Shown: positions 23,108-36,600, counted from the stretch's first letter. The stretch is DNA of 64,000 nt from Beaufortia kweichowensis (GCA_019155185.1 CM032813.1:10628645-10692644); one strand, 5' to 3'. Made by a program: numbers and translations. Notes: generated by a model not told the origin, from the letters alone.

Positions 23108-26100
23108 GGACACAAACAACAGGGAGAGTTAAAATATAATGATGCACTGTTGTTAGTTCAAATAACAAATCTAAAATTGAATTTTGTTTTGTTTGTTTTG
23201 AATGCACTTGACTTGAAAAGCACTTAAAAAGTCAAACCCATCAAAGAAGTTAATGTCCACATATTTTGAGCATAATAGTGCCTTCATGTCTATAAAAAAA
23301 AATACAAATGCAAGTTACTTTAGGTATTTATCTTGATGTGAGTTTAAGACTGTGATGTCGAACAGACAATACTTATATATAACTTATGAATCATTATTAT
23401 AAGCTCATATATTAATCAAAATAAGGATGCAATTTGAAAAGTTTTTATTTTTTTAATGTAAATACTCAATACTTTATTTGTTTATTTTCAACCAAAAAAA
23501 GTTATTAATTGCAGCTATAATATTCACCCATTTTCTTGCTAATTTTTTTAAATAAAAGTTAAAATAAACTAATCTCCTGTCATCCCAGTAGCCACACTCA
23601 TTACTGCTCACATTTTGGCCCAGGCGCCATCACTTCCTCCCAGCCGAGCCCTGACTCCATCATAATTACTTACTCGCTTTCACCTTGAGTTCACAGTGTG
23701 CACAGCGCACTCATTTTTTCATGCTTTATTTATCCCCTGGTCATTCTTATTCCAAGACCCTAATTGGCTGCAGTGGCGGTCCTGTCTGACACCTCTGTGT
23801 CTCACCCCTACTGTCAAACAGACCTTCCCTGAGAATATACTCCATAAAATCACAATTTGCCATTTTTTGTATAACCTTTAGAATGCAGCTTGACTTTTTT
23901 GTTGAAGGGTTAAGTATGCCTTTTCAGATAATTGGGCTTCCCACTGTTTTATACTTGTTCATAGGGATCTATAGTGTGTAAATGCAGAAAACAAAGAGGA
24001 GTTGTTATTTGTCTTCAGTAGGAGAGTCTTGTTATGTTTATAATGGCATGTAGGTGGATGCTTTTTAATCAGTTTGACATGAGCAGGAGCACTATTGTAC
24101 TTAGCAAGGCAGATAAGAAGTACAAAAACACATGAAAATGCATCTGAACTACAACTTTAGCTTTTTTAAAATAATTTTTAAAATTACGTATTTTTAAACG
24201 TATTTGTAATAACAGTTTTTATTACATTTTTTTGTTTTGTTTTTTAAATATATTCTTGAGTTTTAGACTTGATAGTGACAGTTAACACGTTAAATTATAT
24301 ATTGTTTTTATATACAACTCTTATATACTAACTTTTTTTAAAATATCATAAAAATTCAGCACTGAATATAGTTCCATAAGGTATCATACTTGGCATACTG
24401 TCAAACTGAAACGGAGTATGTTGTCGTTTCCCTCCCCACACCCAGCGTTCTGTAGCTTCACTGCTAAGTTTCTTCACTCACGCTCGATTTACGTTTATTC
24501 ATTTGACAAATGCTACTTTCAAATGAGAAAACATCACAAGCAATTTGCCGTAAGAACCAACAATAAACAACTTTTTTTCTGAGAGAAAAAGCCATACACA
24601 TACACATATTGAGCCATACACATGAGAGTGCACTATCCAAACTATAATTTTTAAAAATTTAGAATTTGTTTTTACTTCTTTTAACTTTTTTTAACTTACT
24701 TATATTTTGATGGTTAAATGTCATCTGAGAGGGCATTACATGCAAATATTGCACAAATATTCCCTCTGGTCATCACTTTTGTCCACTACTGTACTATGTT
24801 AGCATTTGTGAAATGCGACCAATCACATTAAAGAACTGAAATGAACTGCCATATGATACGGCTTTCAGAAACCACTTATTTTTATTCTGTATATTCATCA
24901 ATTATAACACATTTATCCACACATTAGAAGTCATCTAATGATTTAAAACAGTGTCTTAAGTGTTAAATATCATTAATTGTCATAAAATCTCCATGCATCT
25001 GTTTCTACAGAAATAGATACAGACAAAAAGCTCATAATAACTGTGTATAATAAGCATAGTCTGCATAGACTTTTTTTTACATCTCTTCCATTACCAATCT
25101 CAGCACTCAACACTTTACTGAATGAGCTTTCCTCTAATGTATCGTAATAAGTGGTCTGATGGGTGAATGGACACAATTTATCCTCCCCCAGTTCTGCTCC
25201 GAGAGAGACTGCTAGAGATTTGATATGAGCTTATTATCTGGTATTTTAAGACATCGAATGAGCCGGTTTTTCTCCTCTCCACCCACGAGGATTTTGTTGC
25301 GGTGCAGTGTGGACGCGTTCAGTCTTCTATGTCATCCGGCCTAAGGGACGCTTCCGAATGACAGCTTGGACAGATAGCTTTCTACGTCTGCCTCCCGAAT
25401 CCTCTCCGTGCTGAATTACGTGGCCCGCTGCACCGTAGACACGCAACGGCGCCGGATTCTTGCAAGCTGACAGTATTCAGTTGAGTTTACTGCAGTTACG
25501 ATAAACAGCTCCATTTTAATAGACAGCATGGCTGATCCGCTTAGTTAAAATGACCTAGTGTTGTAAAGGAGCCTGCATAATGTAAAGTATATATGAATTT
25601 ATAGCATGTCTGTAAGTTAGCATGGGTTTTGTGTCCTGTCTTAGATGGTTGTGGAATTTATTAGACATGCCAGAGTGTTCAAATACATATATAGGCAGAC
25701 TTTATTGTTCCCGTAGGGGAAATTCAGACCAAAAGCTTATGAGTGATGTATTCTTTGTACCTATCCCAGTTTAATGTGCATACTATAAGTTTACCCCCTA
25801 CAAAAGACTTGCGTACTACTAAGTGTAAACAGTGAGGCAGCGTCAAAAATCACCCACTTCCATACTATACAGTAGGTAAAAATCTGTTCCAAAACTTCAG
25901 TTTGGACTGAATGTTTTCTTACCGTTTATAACGTTTAATGCATTTGTTGATAATAAAAACAACAAAAGCAAACACGTTTATATACTCGTATGTTTATTTA
26001 TTATATTAAATACAAATATTTATTGTTTTTAAATAAAACACTGCTGCCTATCACATTTGTTTCATCTGTTTAATTTTTAAAAAGTAGAAAAAACAATCAA

Positions 26101-26110
26101 CAACAACAAG
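23108..26110. other. Intronic sequence, nothing firm
   Basis: AT-rich, with a GC-richer stretch at about 25260-25470 that has no recognisable coding frame or repeat. No gene was recognised. Confidence 0.4.
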
Positions 26111-26236
26111 GATTCTGGTAAATTTCCAAATATTTTCACATACTTGGAAATATTTCCAAATATTTGGAAATTTACCGGATATTTACTGGAAGTTTACCGG
26201 AAATTTACTGGAAATATTCTGCCTTTTTGCAACCCT
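26111..26236. repeat. hAT-like terminal remnant made of GGAAATTTAC-type repeats
   Basis: Multiple direct and inverted copies of GGAAATTTACCGG / AAATTTCC motifs are followed by TTTTTGCAACCCTA, which resembles a teleost hAT terminus. Only one end is visible. Confidence 0.5.
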
Positions 26237-27843
26237 AAATAGTGCACTACATAGGGGACAGGGAGTGATTTTGGACATATACGGACTGTTAAAGTTTAGT
26301 TCTGTTTAATTGGACATCCAAACTTAATAACTTCTGGTTCAACCAATGGCATGAGTTTGGGTCAGGACTATCGTTTGATGAGTAGTAGAAAAAGGCTTTG
26401 AGGCAGGTGTGATTAAAGCATCATTATTTTTCTCTTTTTCATTTGGTGCCAAAATTTCACACAGCAGGTTTAAACTTAAAAAAAAAATAAGTGATTCATT
26501 AAACCAGCTGTATAAAGCATTAAGCTAATATACCACATTTCTCCTTCATATTCTGTCAGAAATAAAAAAGATTATCTTTAATAACCTTCATTATCATTTT
26601 AATCTTATCAGCGAATCGTTCTTTTGCAAGTCTTCACTTTGGCTCCGTTTACTCAATTATAGCTTCTCCCCTAAGCCCTTTTTTACTCTCTGACCAGACG
26701 CTTTGAAGTACTTTTGCTTTTCATTAACAGACATTATGGTCCTGTCTCTGAATAGGTTAAAAAAGCTTGTTTCGATAGATATGCCAAATGGATTTTGTCT
26801 GCTAATGAAAGCACACATTTCACACTTTTCCTGTGAATCTTAACATTTACACTTCTTTAAGTTCTCCACGCAGGTTTCTCATCATGTCTGCTTCTGGTTT
26901 TTAGTCATAGTTATGTAAAGGAAAGATTAAGCTAATTTCCAGGAATATTTTACACAAGAGTATTTCAGGAATGTACTTTGTTGGTGCTAATGTTATGCTG
27001 TTTTATAAATTGTGTAAAAACTGTATTTACAAAATCAAGTGTTTAATACTAAAGAACTGCATGCACTTACTATGCAATTGAAGTATGGGAAATCTAATCA
27101 AATTTTAAGTGAAAATGCACTAATATACAGATTTTAAAGATACTACAATACTGTAATACCATCAAATTTTTGATTGTTTCATTCATTTGGTACTGAGCTT
27201 TAATTTGAAATACCATGTTATTTCCATCTGATCCCCTTACTTGTACCATGTAATGTATATCAAAGTCAAAGTCAAAGTCAGTTTTATTGTCACATTACCA
27301 CAGCACATGTGCCTTGGAGAGTAAAATTCTTGGGAGCGTGCTCCAGAAAAATTGCAGAAACAGTTAACATATAACCATACAGACTTCAACAGGTACAGAT
27401 GTGCAATATGCACATACATATAGTCAGTACACACAGTGTACTATTAGACATACAATGTACATACATACAGTTAACATCACAATATACACTATACACAGAA
27501 TGTACACCTTCTACATTATGCAGATATATCAACACATAGAAATATGCTGAAATGCAACAGATGCAAAAATACAAATGCAAAAATATGCTGAAATGCAACA
27601 GATTGTACATAAAAATAAGTATAAAAATATATAAAAATATGCATAAAAATATGCTGAAATGCAACAGATTGTACGTGAACTGGATAAAAAATGTCATGAA
27701 TGTGCGTCGGATGGTATCCAGTGGTAACAGGTAGATTGTTGTATAAATGCAGTGTGTATGTATAGTCCAGTGTTTATTGTTAAAGTTAAGTGTGGTGTGT
27801 GCCATACCATATTGTGGGAGTATGCTGTAGGGTGTATTAGTTT

Positions 27844-29712
27844 TTATTGTTCATTAGTTTGATGGTCCTGAGGGAAAAAGCTATCCCTAAATCGGCTAGT
27901 GCGGGATCGGATGCTGCGGAGACGTCTTCCTGAGGGCAGCAGAGAGAGCAGTCTGTGGGACGGGTGGCTGGAGTCACTGATGATCCTCCAGGCTTTCCTT
28001 ATACACCGCCTGGTGTAGATGTCCTGGAGGGAGGGAAGCTCACCTCCAACAATGTGGCTGGCAGTTCGCACGACCCTTTTCAGAGCTTTACGGTTGCCAG
28101 CGGTGCTGTTTCCGAACCAGGCAGTGATGCAGCCCGTCAGGATGCTCTCTATAGTGCAAGTGTAGAATGATCTGAGGATGCTGGGGCTCATTCCAAATTT
28201 CCTCAGCCGTCTCAGGAAGAAGAGGCGTTGATGTGCCGCCTTCAGCACTGCGTCAGTGTGTGTAGACCAGGTGAGATCCTCACTGATGTTGACGCCGAGA
28301 AACTTAAAGCTGCTTACCCGCTCCACAGGTGTCTTGTCGATGGTGATGGTTTTGTGTTCTCTGCTCTGTCTCCTGAAATCCACCACCAGCTCCTTGGTTT
28401 TGTCGATGTTGATTGAGAGGTGGTTCTCCTGACACCATTTAGTCAGAGTGCTTACCCCCTCTCTGTAGGCCGTCTCATCGTCGTCGGTGATCAGGCCTAT
28501 CTATCACCGTTTTGTCGTCGGCGAATTTGATGATGACGTTGGAGCTGTGTGTGGCTGTACAGTCATGTGTGTACAGGGAGTACAGGAGTGGGCTGAAAAC
28601 ACAGCCCTGAGGAGCACCAGTGTTGAGGGTCAGCGGGGATGATGTATTGTTGCCTATTCTGACCACTTGACTTCTGCCTGTCAGTAAGTCCAGGATCCAG
28701 CTGCACAGAGATCCATTTAGTCCCAGAGTCTGGAGCTTCGCAACAAGTGTGGCGGGCACTATGGTGTTAAATGCTGAGCTGTAGTCAACAAACAGTATTC
28801 TCACATAGGTGTTCTTATCTTCCAGGTGGGAGAGAGCAGTGTGTAGGGTGAAAGCAATAGCATCATCTGTAGAACGGTTACTACGATATGCAATTGTAGC
28901 GGGTCCAATGAGGAAGGCAGCACAGAGCAGATGTAATCTTTGACGAGTCCCTCAAAACACTTGCTAAAGATGGGTGTGAGAGCAACAGGGCTCCAGTCAT
29001 TTAAGCATGTGGTTTTGTTTTTCTTTGGTATGGGCACAATGGTGGATTTTTTGAAGCACGAGGGAACCACAGAAAGACAGAGGGAGAGGTTAAAAATGTC
29101 TGTGAAAACACCAGCTAGTTGGAATGCACATGCTCGGAGCACACGGCCTGGGATGCCATCAGGACCCGCAGCCTTGCGGATATTTATCCGTCGGAAGGAT
29201 CGGGTTACATCCGCGACGGAGACGGTGAGTGCACCGACATCTCTAGCAGCAGCTGCGGGAGCGCTCTTTGTGTGAGCGGTGTTGTGAGCCTCGAAACGAG
29301 CATAAAAGTTATTAAGCTCATCCGGTAGAGAGGCGGCAATGTTCACAGTAGCTGGTTTATTCCCTTTAATGTCTGTGATGGTATTGATTCCCTGCCACAT
29401 ACTTCTTGCATCGTTGGAGTTGAAATGTTCTTCAACTTTGTTTTTATATTGTCTTTTTGTGGCTTTGATGGATTTTCTGAGATCGTAACTGGTTTGTTTG
29501 CGATCATCATCGTTCCCGGATTTAAAAGCGGATGTTCGCGCTGACAGGGCTGCTCGGACATCGCTATTAATCCACAGTTTTTGGTTGGGGTAGATACGGA
29601 TTGTTTTTGTCTGCACTACATCTTCTACACACTTCCTGATGAAACACGTTACAGTCTCTGAGTACGCCTCTATGTCGTCATCAGACGCTGCCCGGAACAT
29701 GTCACAGTCCAC
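27844..29712 (-). pseudogene. LINE reverse transcriptase region, frameshifted
   Basis: The segment 28801-29712 begins with a helical linker, then shows KAAGPDGIPG and the S-PVAL region of RT blocks 1-2, and loses frame near 28890. The segment 28475-28804 carries [11 protein letters not shown] (block A aspartate), TGAPQGC (block B) and FADD (block C catalytic pair). The segment 27844-28386 carries SFKFLGVNI and the C-terminal thumb-like region. The three pieces lie in different frames, so no full-length protein can be made. The catalytic residues themselves remain readable. Confidence 0.88.
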
Positions 29713-29716
29713 GTGA

Positions 29717-30599
29717 TCAAAACAGTCCTGTAGTATAGCGTCTGATTGGTCCGACCAGCATTGAATTGTCCTGAGGGCGGGTGCTTCCCGTTTCAGTTTC
29801 AGTGTTCAGTTCAGTGATGTGTTGGAAGTATTTTGGAGCTATTGTTCTGAAGTTAGCTTTGTTAAAGTCCCCCATAACAACAAACGCTGCATCTAGGTAT
29901 CGCGGATTCCTGCTCACTTATGTTCCCATACAATTCCTTGAGTGCCTGGTCTGTGTTGGCTTGAGGAGGAATATAAACAGCTGTGATTATGACCGCTGTA
30001 AATTCCCTCGGTAGCCAATATGGTCGACACAGAAGCATATGAAATTCCAGATCAGGGGAGCAGAAGGATTTAATAGAGTGTAGGTTCCTTTCATCACACC
30101 ACGAGTTGTTGATAAAGAAACAAACACCCCCGCCTCTGCTTTTCCCTGTGAGCTCTTTCGTTCTGTCTGAGCGGTGCACGGAGAACCCCGTAAGCTCGAT
30201 GGCTGAGTCTGGAACCACTGCAGACATCCAGGTTTCTGTAAGGCAAATAATGCAGCAGTCCCTTGTTTCTCGTTGGTATGAGATGCGTGCCCGCAGTTCA
30301 CAGAGTTTGTTGTCCAGTGATTGAACGTTAGCCAGCAAAATGGTTGGGAGAGGAGGTCGGAGGGGACGACGTCTGAGTCTTACAAGGACGCTGGCTCTCT
30401 TCCCTCTTTTCTGGCGACGTTTCCTCGGTCGCACCCGCGCGGCCCAGACAAAGGGCTCTGATGCGGTGTCTGTAAACCGAGCGCCAGCGTTCAAGAACTC
30501 AAAGTCCAGTTTCCGTTTCGCGACGTAGGAACCTATGTTTAAAAGCGTATGTCTGTCGTAGACAATTATACAAACAACATCCAACACGTAGAACAGCAA
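29717..30599 (-). pseudogene. LINE endonuclease region (APE-like), frameshifted
   Basis: The open frame 29862-30599 contains, after a basic N-terminal stretch, LLANVQSLDNKL, LTETWM (metal-binding Glu), RGGGVCFFI and TAVYIPPQAN, the usual order for apurinic-like endonucleases of non-LTR elements. The GDFN motif follows in a different frame (29717-29917), so one frameshift falls inside the domain between them. The endonuclease would nick target DNA to prime reverse transcription. As it stands it is inactive. Confidence 0.85.
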
Positions 30600-30654
30600 A
30601 AAAACAAGTAAAACAAACCAAAAACCACAAAGTTTACTCGGAGCTCACAACACG

Positions 30655-30677
30655 GCCGCCATGCTCGGCGCCATCTT
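30655..30677 (-). promoter_or_regulatory. YY1-like motifs at the LINE 5' end
   Basis: On the + strand GCCGCCAT (30655-30662) and CGCCATCTT (30669-30677) are separated by a few bases. On the element's sense strand this gives AAGATGGCG at the very first bases, as in mammalian L1 where YY1 helps set the transcription start. Function here is inferred from resemblance only. Confidence 0.5.
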
Positions 30678-30678
30678 T

Positions 30679-32152
30679 AATATTTAAGTGTATTTAAATA
30701 TAGAATTAAACTATATACATTTAATATACTCATCCGTGCATACCTTTGCCCTGGAGTCAAAACACCCAGATGGGTGGTAAAATTTTCTTTTATCCCCAGT
30801 ACATATTGAAGCAACGAGGTGGAGTTAATTAATAACCTCCGATCCACAAGGACATATAATGTACCGGATCTCTTCAATATATAACAATTCTTCCACACCT
30901 CATAAACCTTTATGTTCGCTTTTAATCTGTCTTCAACTCATGTTCCGTTTTAATGTATCCTCAAATCATGCTGTTTAATTTGTATCATTTAAGGTTAGAT
31001 TCTGACTCATAGGTCTCCCTTTATGATCACAAGGCAAATTGTGCAATTTGAAACCGTAGACAGTGCATAAAATTACAGAGAACTATTAGTTTCTCCTGTG
31101 TGCATTTCTCTGAAGATCTCGACATATCAGCCGCCACCTGAATATGTTAGCGGATTTATGATTGGAGGTGTAAGAACTCAATACCCTTCAAGCAGTATCA
31201 CATTTTTTTCCCATACCCATGCGTATATTCATTAATTTTCATTATTAATGTCGATTGGAATGATAATAGTTGGTCAAAAGCATGTTTGTGTTTGTTTCAC
31301 GAGGGACATGGATCTATTTTGTAACTTCATTCCCACAATATTTTGCTGACAACCGAAGCACTGTGAGGTATTTTGGATGTATGAGGAGGATGTGCCGCTG
31401 TGCTTTTGGGCGGAGAGTGATGAATTTGTCTTCACCGACTCTCTGACATAAAGCGAATGCCGCGATGGGCCGTCACATACTGAAAGGGTGATATATTTTG
31501 AAGTCTTTGAATCATAAGCTGCAGAGATGTGTGAAGTGACCTTCTACAGAGAACCTGCTCTTTCCTGTCAAGGTTAAGCCATTTCATTCCAACAGCTGCC
31601 TTCATTTTAGCTTGTGGGGATAGTTTCATATTCATGAGGTTTTCCAAAACATAATGATTAAAATAAATATTCACTTCCACAACCCTTAAAGGAATAGTCC
31701 AACTAAATTTAAAAATTCTCATCCCTGCGCCACTTTCTTTATAATTATTGTGTATTAAAATACCATCATGTTATCTTCTTATGGGCGATTCTAGCGTGAT
31801 GGATGTGACATTTTCAGTCAAAACCTTTTAAAAAAAATCTGTCAAAAATTCTATTTATTTTGACAGTCTGTGCACAAGTTTTCTATTTAAAAAAAATTGA
31901 AATATACATGCATTATTGATGTGACAAGAAAAGAACACACGTTTTTGAGAGACAACGTGCTTTCTCTGATTTCTGTTAAAATGCACAAATAATATTGAAC
32001 AGATTAAGAATGTCTCTTCTTAACATATAACAACAACAAATAGTAAACAACAGCAAATAGTGATTATAATTTTCATGTGCCCATTTTTAAGAAATATGAA
32101 CATAAAAACTGCTTTAAAAGCGTGGAGAGAGACACCAAATATTGACCTCTAT
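30679..32152. other. Intronic sequence with a one-ended Angel-like fragment
   Basis: CCTTAAAGGAATAGTCCAAC near 31685 resembles an Angel-like terminus, but no matching inverted end was found. The rest is AT-rich without recognised features. Confidence 0.4.
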
Positions 32153-32160
32153 ACTATTAG

Positions 32161-33601
32161 TAGTAATGGGTGATATAAACGATATGCGATATAAACAATA
32201 CAAAATTGGCCTACGATAGAGATTTTAATTCTATCGCAATAATGCATGTTGATGACGCAATCTACCCGCGAAATTTAGAGCCACGAGCTGCAGCCGGCTG
32301 CAACGCATCATTATATTCGTCATCTTGAATAAACATGGCTGAAAGCGTCAGCGAAACAGTGAAAAAGCTCGTGAAAAAGACCGGTGCAACGTCTATCATT
32401 TGGACTTGGTTTGGATTTAAGCCGTCCGACGAGCAACAGAAAAATATACTCTGTAGAGTTTGTTGGGGCAAAAGTTCCAGCTAAGAGAGGTAACACGACT
32501 AATCTGTTCTACCACCTCAAAACTAAACATGTCGTTGAATACCAGCATTGCCAGGCAATGCAGCCAACCGCAAGATCCAGTATGAAGAACGCAGGACAGA
32601 AAAAACAGGAACTGATCCAAACCTCAATCCAACAGTCATTTTCAAAAGGTACTCCTTATATTAGGAAGAGCCCGCGATGGATTGAATTTACCAGGGCCAT
32701 AACTGTTTACTTGTGTAAGGACATGGTCCCTTTTCAAACGGTAGAGAGACGCGGCTTTAAAGCCATGATCAGAGCTATTGATCCACGATATGAGGTGCCA
32801 AGCCACAAATACTTCACAGAAACACAGATGCCAAAATTGTATGCCGAGCTCCGCAAAAATGTTGAAAAAGAGCTTTTATACTTAAAAAATTTTCTTTAGT
32901 TGACGTATATGTCCCTTACACTGGAAGTATTTTATTTATTTATTTATTTTGTGCTTTCATTTAGCACTTTATAATGTTTTCATTTGAAGTATATGTGCAC
33001 TACACTTGGAAGAATTTTCTTTATTTAAAATAGCCATGCCTAATACTGGAAGTATATCCCTAATTCACAGTGTCCGTTCCTTTATTAACAAGACACCAGT
33101 TTTAATTTCATTAGGAGAACAAAATGTTTAAAACCAAATGCGTTACCTTAGGCTGCAGGTTTGAAATATGTTTTTATTTAAAGTATCTGTGCATTACACA
33201 AAATAATTTTGGAAGTATTTTCAGTACAGTGTATGTTCCTTAACTAAAAAGACACCAGTTTTTCTGTTCTCTGCAACTTGGGTGGCATTTAAGAACCAAG
33301 GACTTAAACAAACTAAGTGTAGTGCCTTTTAGAAGGAAAGGCTTTTCTTTTATTTATCTGCAACATTGTGTTGTATAATTACAGTTTTGCTTTTGCACAA
33401 TAAATGTTCTCAAAACGACATACAACGTTTCTTTATTTCTTAAAAAAAAAAATACATTTAGCAGTTTGGCTTTCCTAAGGGTCTATGTAACCTGTTCTGA
33501 AATGGTTCTATTATAATTTATATATCGCAATATATATCGTTATCGCAAGAGGCTGTAATGTATATCGCAATATGGATTTTAGGCCATATCGCCCATCCCT
33601 A
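32161..33601 (+). mobile_element. hAT transposon, internally deleted copy
   Basis: The left end TAGTAATGGGTGATATAAAC and the right end GGCCATATCGCCCATCCCTA are inverted repeats, with further GATATA/TATCGC subterminal motifs. It is flanked by a perfect 8-bp target duplication ACTATTAG (32153-32160 and 33602-33609), diagnostic of hAT. The 1.44-kb element retains only an N-terminal transposase fragment. The 3' part (32900-33300) contains two to three degraded copies of a unit with AGTATATGTGCACTACACTT and GACACCAGTTTT. Confidence 0.92.
32336..32899 (+). pseudogene. hAT transposase N-terminal remnant with BED-type zinc finger
   Basis: The frame opening at ATG 32336 begins MAESVSETVKK, then shows WTWFGF and CRVCWGK, the first half of a BED finger. 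After about 45 codons it hits a stop. A second frame (32384-32899) carries the remainder, NTTNLFYHLKTKH, with the H-x4-H ligands, then a segment with RRGFKAMIRAIDPRY typical of ZBED-like hAT transposases. Thus one frameshift lies within the finger. The RNase H-like catalytic core and the C-terminal dimerisation domain are absent (roughly 190 codons remain of an expected 600 or more). It cannot be an active transposase. Confidence 0.88.
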
Positions 33602-33609
33602 ACTATTAG

Positions 33610-36600
33610 TATGGTGAAAACCTTTATTTCTTTATGGTAACGTTGACATGTCATTTGTAATCTAATCTAAAAAGTAATTCAAATGACTCCTGTGGGTTAA
33701 TCGGTGTCTTCTAATAATGTGCTTGTGAGAGAAAACAAGCTTATTATTGTAAGTGAAACAAACAGATTTAAATATGGCGTCACATCAATAATAACATCTC
33801 CCAAGACACGCGATATCCATCGAATTTCAATTCTTTAATATACAAAAAAGTAGTCATGCAAATGCAATAGACCAAAATGGACAATTGCAATTGACCGAAA
33901 ACATCATGGAAACGTCTTGATCACAGAAATTCATTAATGAAAAGGTCTGAGAACCCTGACATATACTTTAATTTCACAATCGATAAGCTAACTGGGTTAC
34001 ACTACAGAAGACTCTTCAATCACAAAGACTGCTGTGTTTGCCCTGATTTTTGATGCGCTTTTATTACAATAAACTGGATACACAGGCAGCCATTCAGCTG
34101 TGAATCATGAACCTCGGATCCTCATTCAATATTTGCCAAAGTTCAATGATTATGACCTATGAGATTGCAGTGCGCTGGTGGGGAAATGATAATCAATTTC
34201 CACGTCCCTTATGAAGAATCGCATTCCCCTTAAATCAATTAGCCCATGTGTCTGGGACATATGCTACATTTCAAGTGTCGCCATCGAAACGCACACACAG
34301 GAGTCTGCTGTTAATTCATTTGTTTGACAAAGGACCTGGTATATGCCTGTTGTCATGGATCTGTTGGCTTTGAATTATGGCACTCGGCTCTCATATAAGC
34401 ACTGTATTCTTTTTTACTGGGTATGACTTGGCTGGCAGGGTGTTGGTGTTGCCATTGAAATGTGTGTAATATCCCACAAGCCCTCAATCACGTGAAAGGT
34501 CAAAGCAACAAAGTCGTCAATAGGCCGTCGGGGAGCCCTGGAGGTTTGGAAACGGCCACTCTGCCGTAGGTTTAATCCCCTCCGCGCTGGTTTGGATGGC
34601 CTTTATCCATCTCCGCTCGTTTATCTAATCTCGTTTTGGCTACAAATGCCCGTCGACTGAAAGTTGCTGACAGATCACGTTGAGATAATGACTTATTTAC
34701 ACCGACAAATTGGATATCTTGTGTTCTTGAACCCTGTGGGAAGGGTCCTGTGCTTTTATTTACCAGTCTGCGCTCAGAATAAAGTAATTACATTTTGAGA
34801 AGGATTAGTGGTTGGCATTTGTTACAGGTGCGTTTGAGTGTTTTCATATTTTGCAGTTAATAGTAAATGGCATTCGATCCTCTTTTACAGGCGTAACATT
34901 AATGACACGAACATTACTCTTGGTAAGGTTGTAAGAAGGGTTAGATTTCTTTCTTTCTTTCTCTCTCAGGTAAGTTCAGGTAAGTTCATTCTGTGCCTTG
35001 CGGTCTGTTCTCTCAGTGCTTTCTCATCTGTACTCATTTCAGCGCAAATTCCCCTGTGACGTCTGAAGCCAATAAGCTCTTTTGTCTTGTTGACATTAGG
35101 GGCAGTTAAACATATCTGCAACCTTTTTGAAGCTGTTTCTTTGCTGTTGTTGAGAAGCTAAATTCTTGTGGTTGCATTAACTAAATTAATGGATGAGAAG
35201 TTTAGTTGGCTGCTTTAATATATGAACAGAGCGCCGTTGGCTTGTCACTTTGGGGTAATGTCTGGTTTGATATCCAGCTTTTAGATTTCCAAATTTCTCA
35301 GATATAGCCTTTGATCAGCTGACATGTCATTCTCAGTTATATCTGGACATGAAGTAGCAGACCAGCAGTAGATGATCACACAAAGTGTCTATTTCCATTT
35401 GTCTGTAGTGAATTTTTTTAGCAGCATGGGTCAACTGACAATATTATGTCTAGGTCATGTTTTATCCCAAAATCAGACTAGAGAAAAAAACATTTTGCTT
35501 AAAAAATCTAAGTATTTACCCCCTTAAACTTACATTACTGCAACATGAAATAATAAAAAACTAAATAACCCACTGTATTTTCATGCTTTGTTTTAACAAA
35601 GAAACGAGAAAAAACATGACCTGAAGGAACAAACAAAAGACGACCACCTTCATGTGTTCATGGGCAGTCCAACATAACATATTCTTTTTATGATGTATCT
35701 TAAGTTTTTATCGCACAATTATCAAAGGCCTCAAGAAATGAAGCCCTACGAGTTATGAATATAATGGGAACAGTTCTCACAGCAGGTGGGTCCAGCTGAA
35801 TTTTTTGAAATAGATCAAAGATGGTGAATTTGTTACAAAAGCGGTACTTTGATGACTACAGGCGTGATGTTTTACCAGGGAAGAATTTAGAGGTACATGT
35901 TTTTAGAAGGAGATTTAGTGGGATGCTGTGGTTTAGCATGCTGAAACTGTCAACACTAAAACCCTCTCAGCAAATGACTTCTCTTTATTTATTGCATTTA
36001 AAGCATTATTCTGATTATTTTTGTTAAGGAAAAAATTGCCTGGATAAACTGCTGACCAGTTGACAAGTTAGTTGGTCGATGACTAGTTTGACCATATTGA
36101 CCCATCCCTGATTAAAAATGACAGAAATTATGTGATTTGTTAATTATGACATAAACAATTATAAAAAAAGCAAAAAAATGTATGTGACCGATGTAGGCAT
36201 TATTTTCGTTATTCCTGTTATTTATTTATTTAGATTTTCTCTGATATTTTACCCAGACTTGTTTTCCTAAGACAATTAACCCTTTTACTTGAATAGCTTT
36301 AGAATGAACTATCATTATATTACATTTCATTTGCTTTTATTTTCACTGCCTGATTTATTTTCCCCCTAAATTATGTATTAAACATCATTACAGCCACTGA
36401 CTTTAGGTTGATCTATGATGTTTGCTTGTTTGTGTGTAAGCTAGCATTAAAGATGCTGCAGGTCGACCTTTAGCGTTAGCTTAAGGTCAAAGGTCGACTT
36501 TACATTTGCTATCCCATGTACATCAATCCTGAACAATCGAAAGCTGTCACTTTACTGTTTACCCTTTACTGTTTGTCTCATGCATTGTTGCTCTCTCTGT

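Larger units (their letters stand above)
27261..30678 (-). mobile_element. Nearly full-length non-LTR retrotransposon (L2/CR1/Rex1 group), decayed
   Basis: Read on the - strand, the element starts at about 30678 with a short GC-rich leader containing GATGGCG motifs. It then encodes an AP-type endonuclease followed by reverse transcriptase, and ends with a 3' UTR and three TTTGAC units at 27261-27280. A single ORF with EN then RT and a short tandem 3' tail fits the L2/CR1-like lineage of the Jockey superfamily; exact clade was not determined. At least three frame changes interrupt the coding region. No clear target duplication was seen. It lies antisense to fhit. Confidence 0.85.

Noticed and set aside
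27955..30528. Plus-strand open frames such as 28940-29275 and 29119-29328
   Set aside because: They are antisense shadows of the LINE endonuclease and RT on the - strand.
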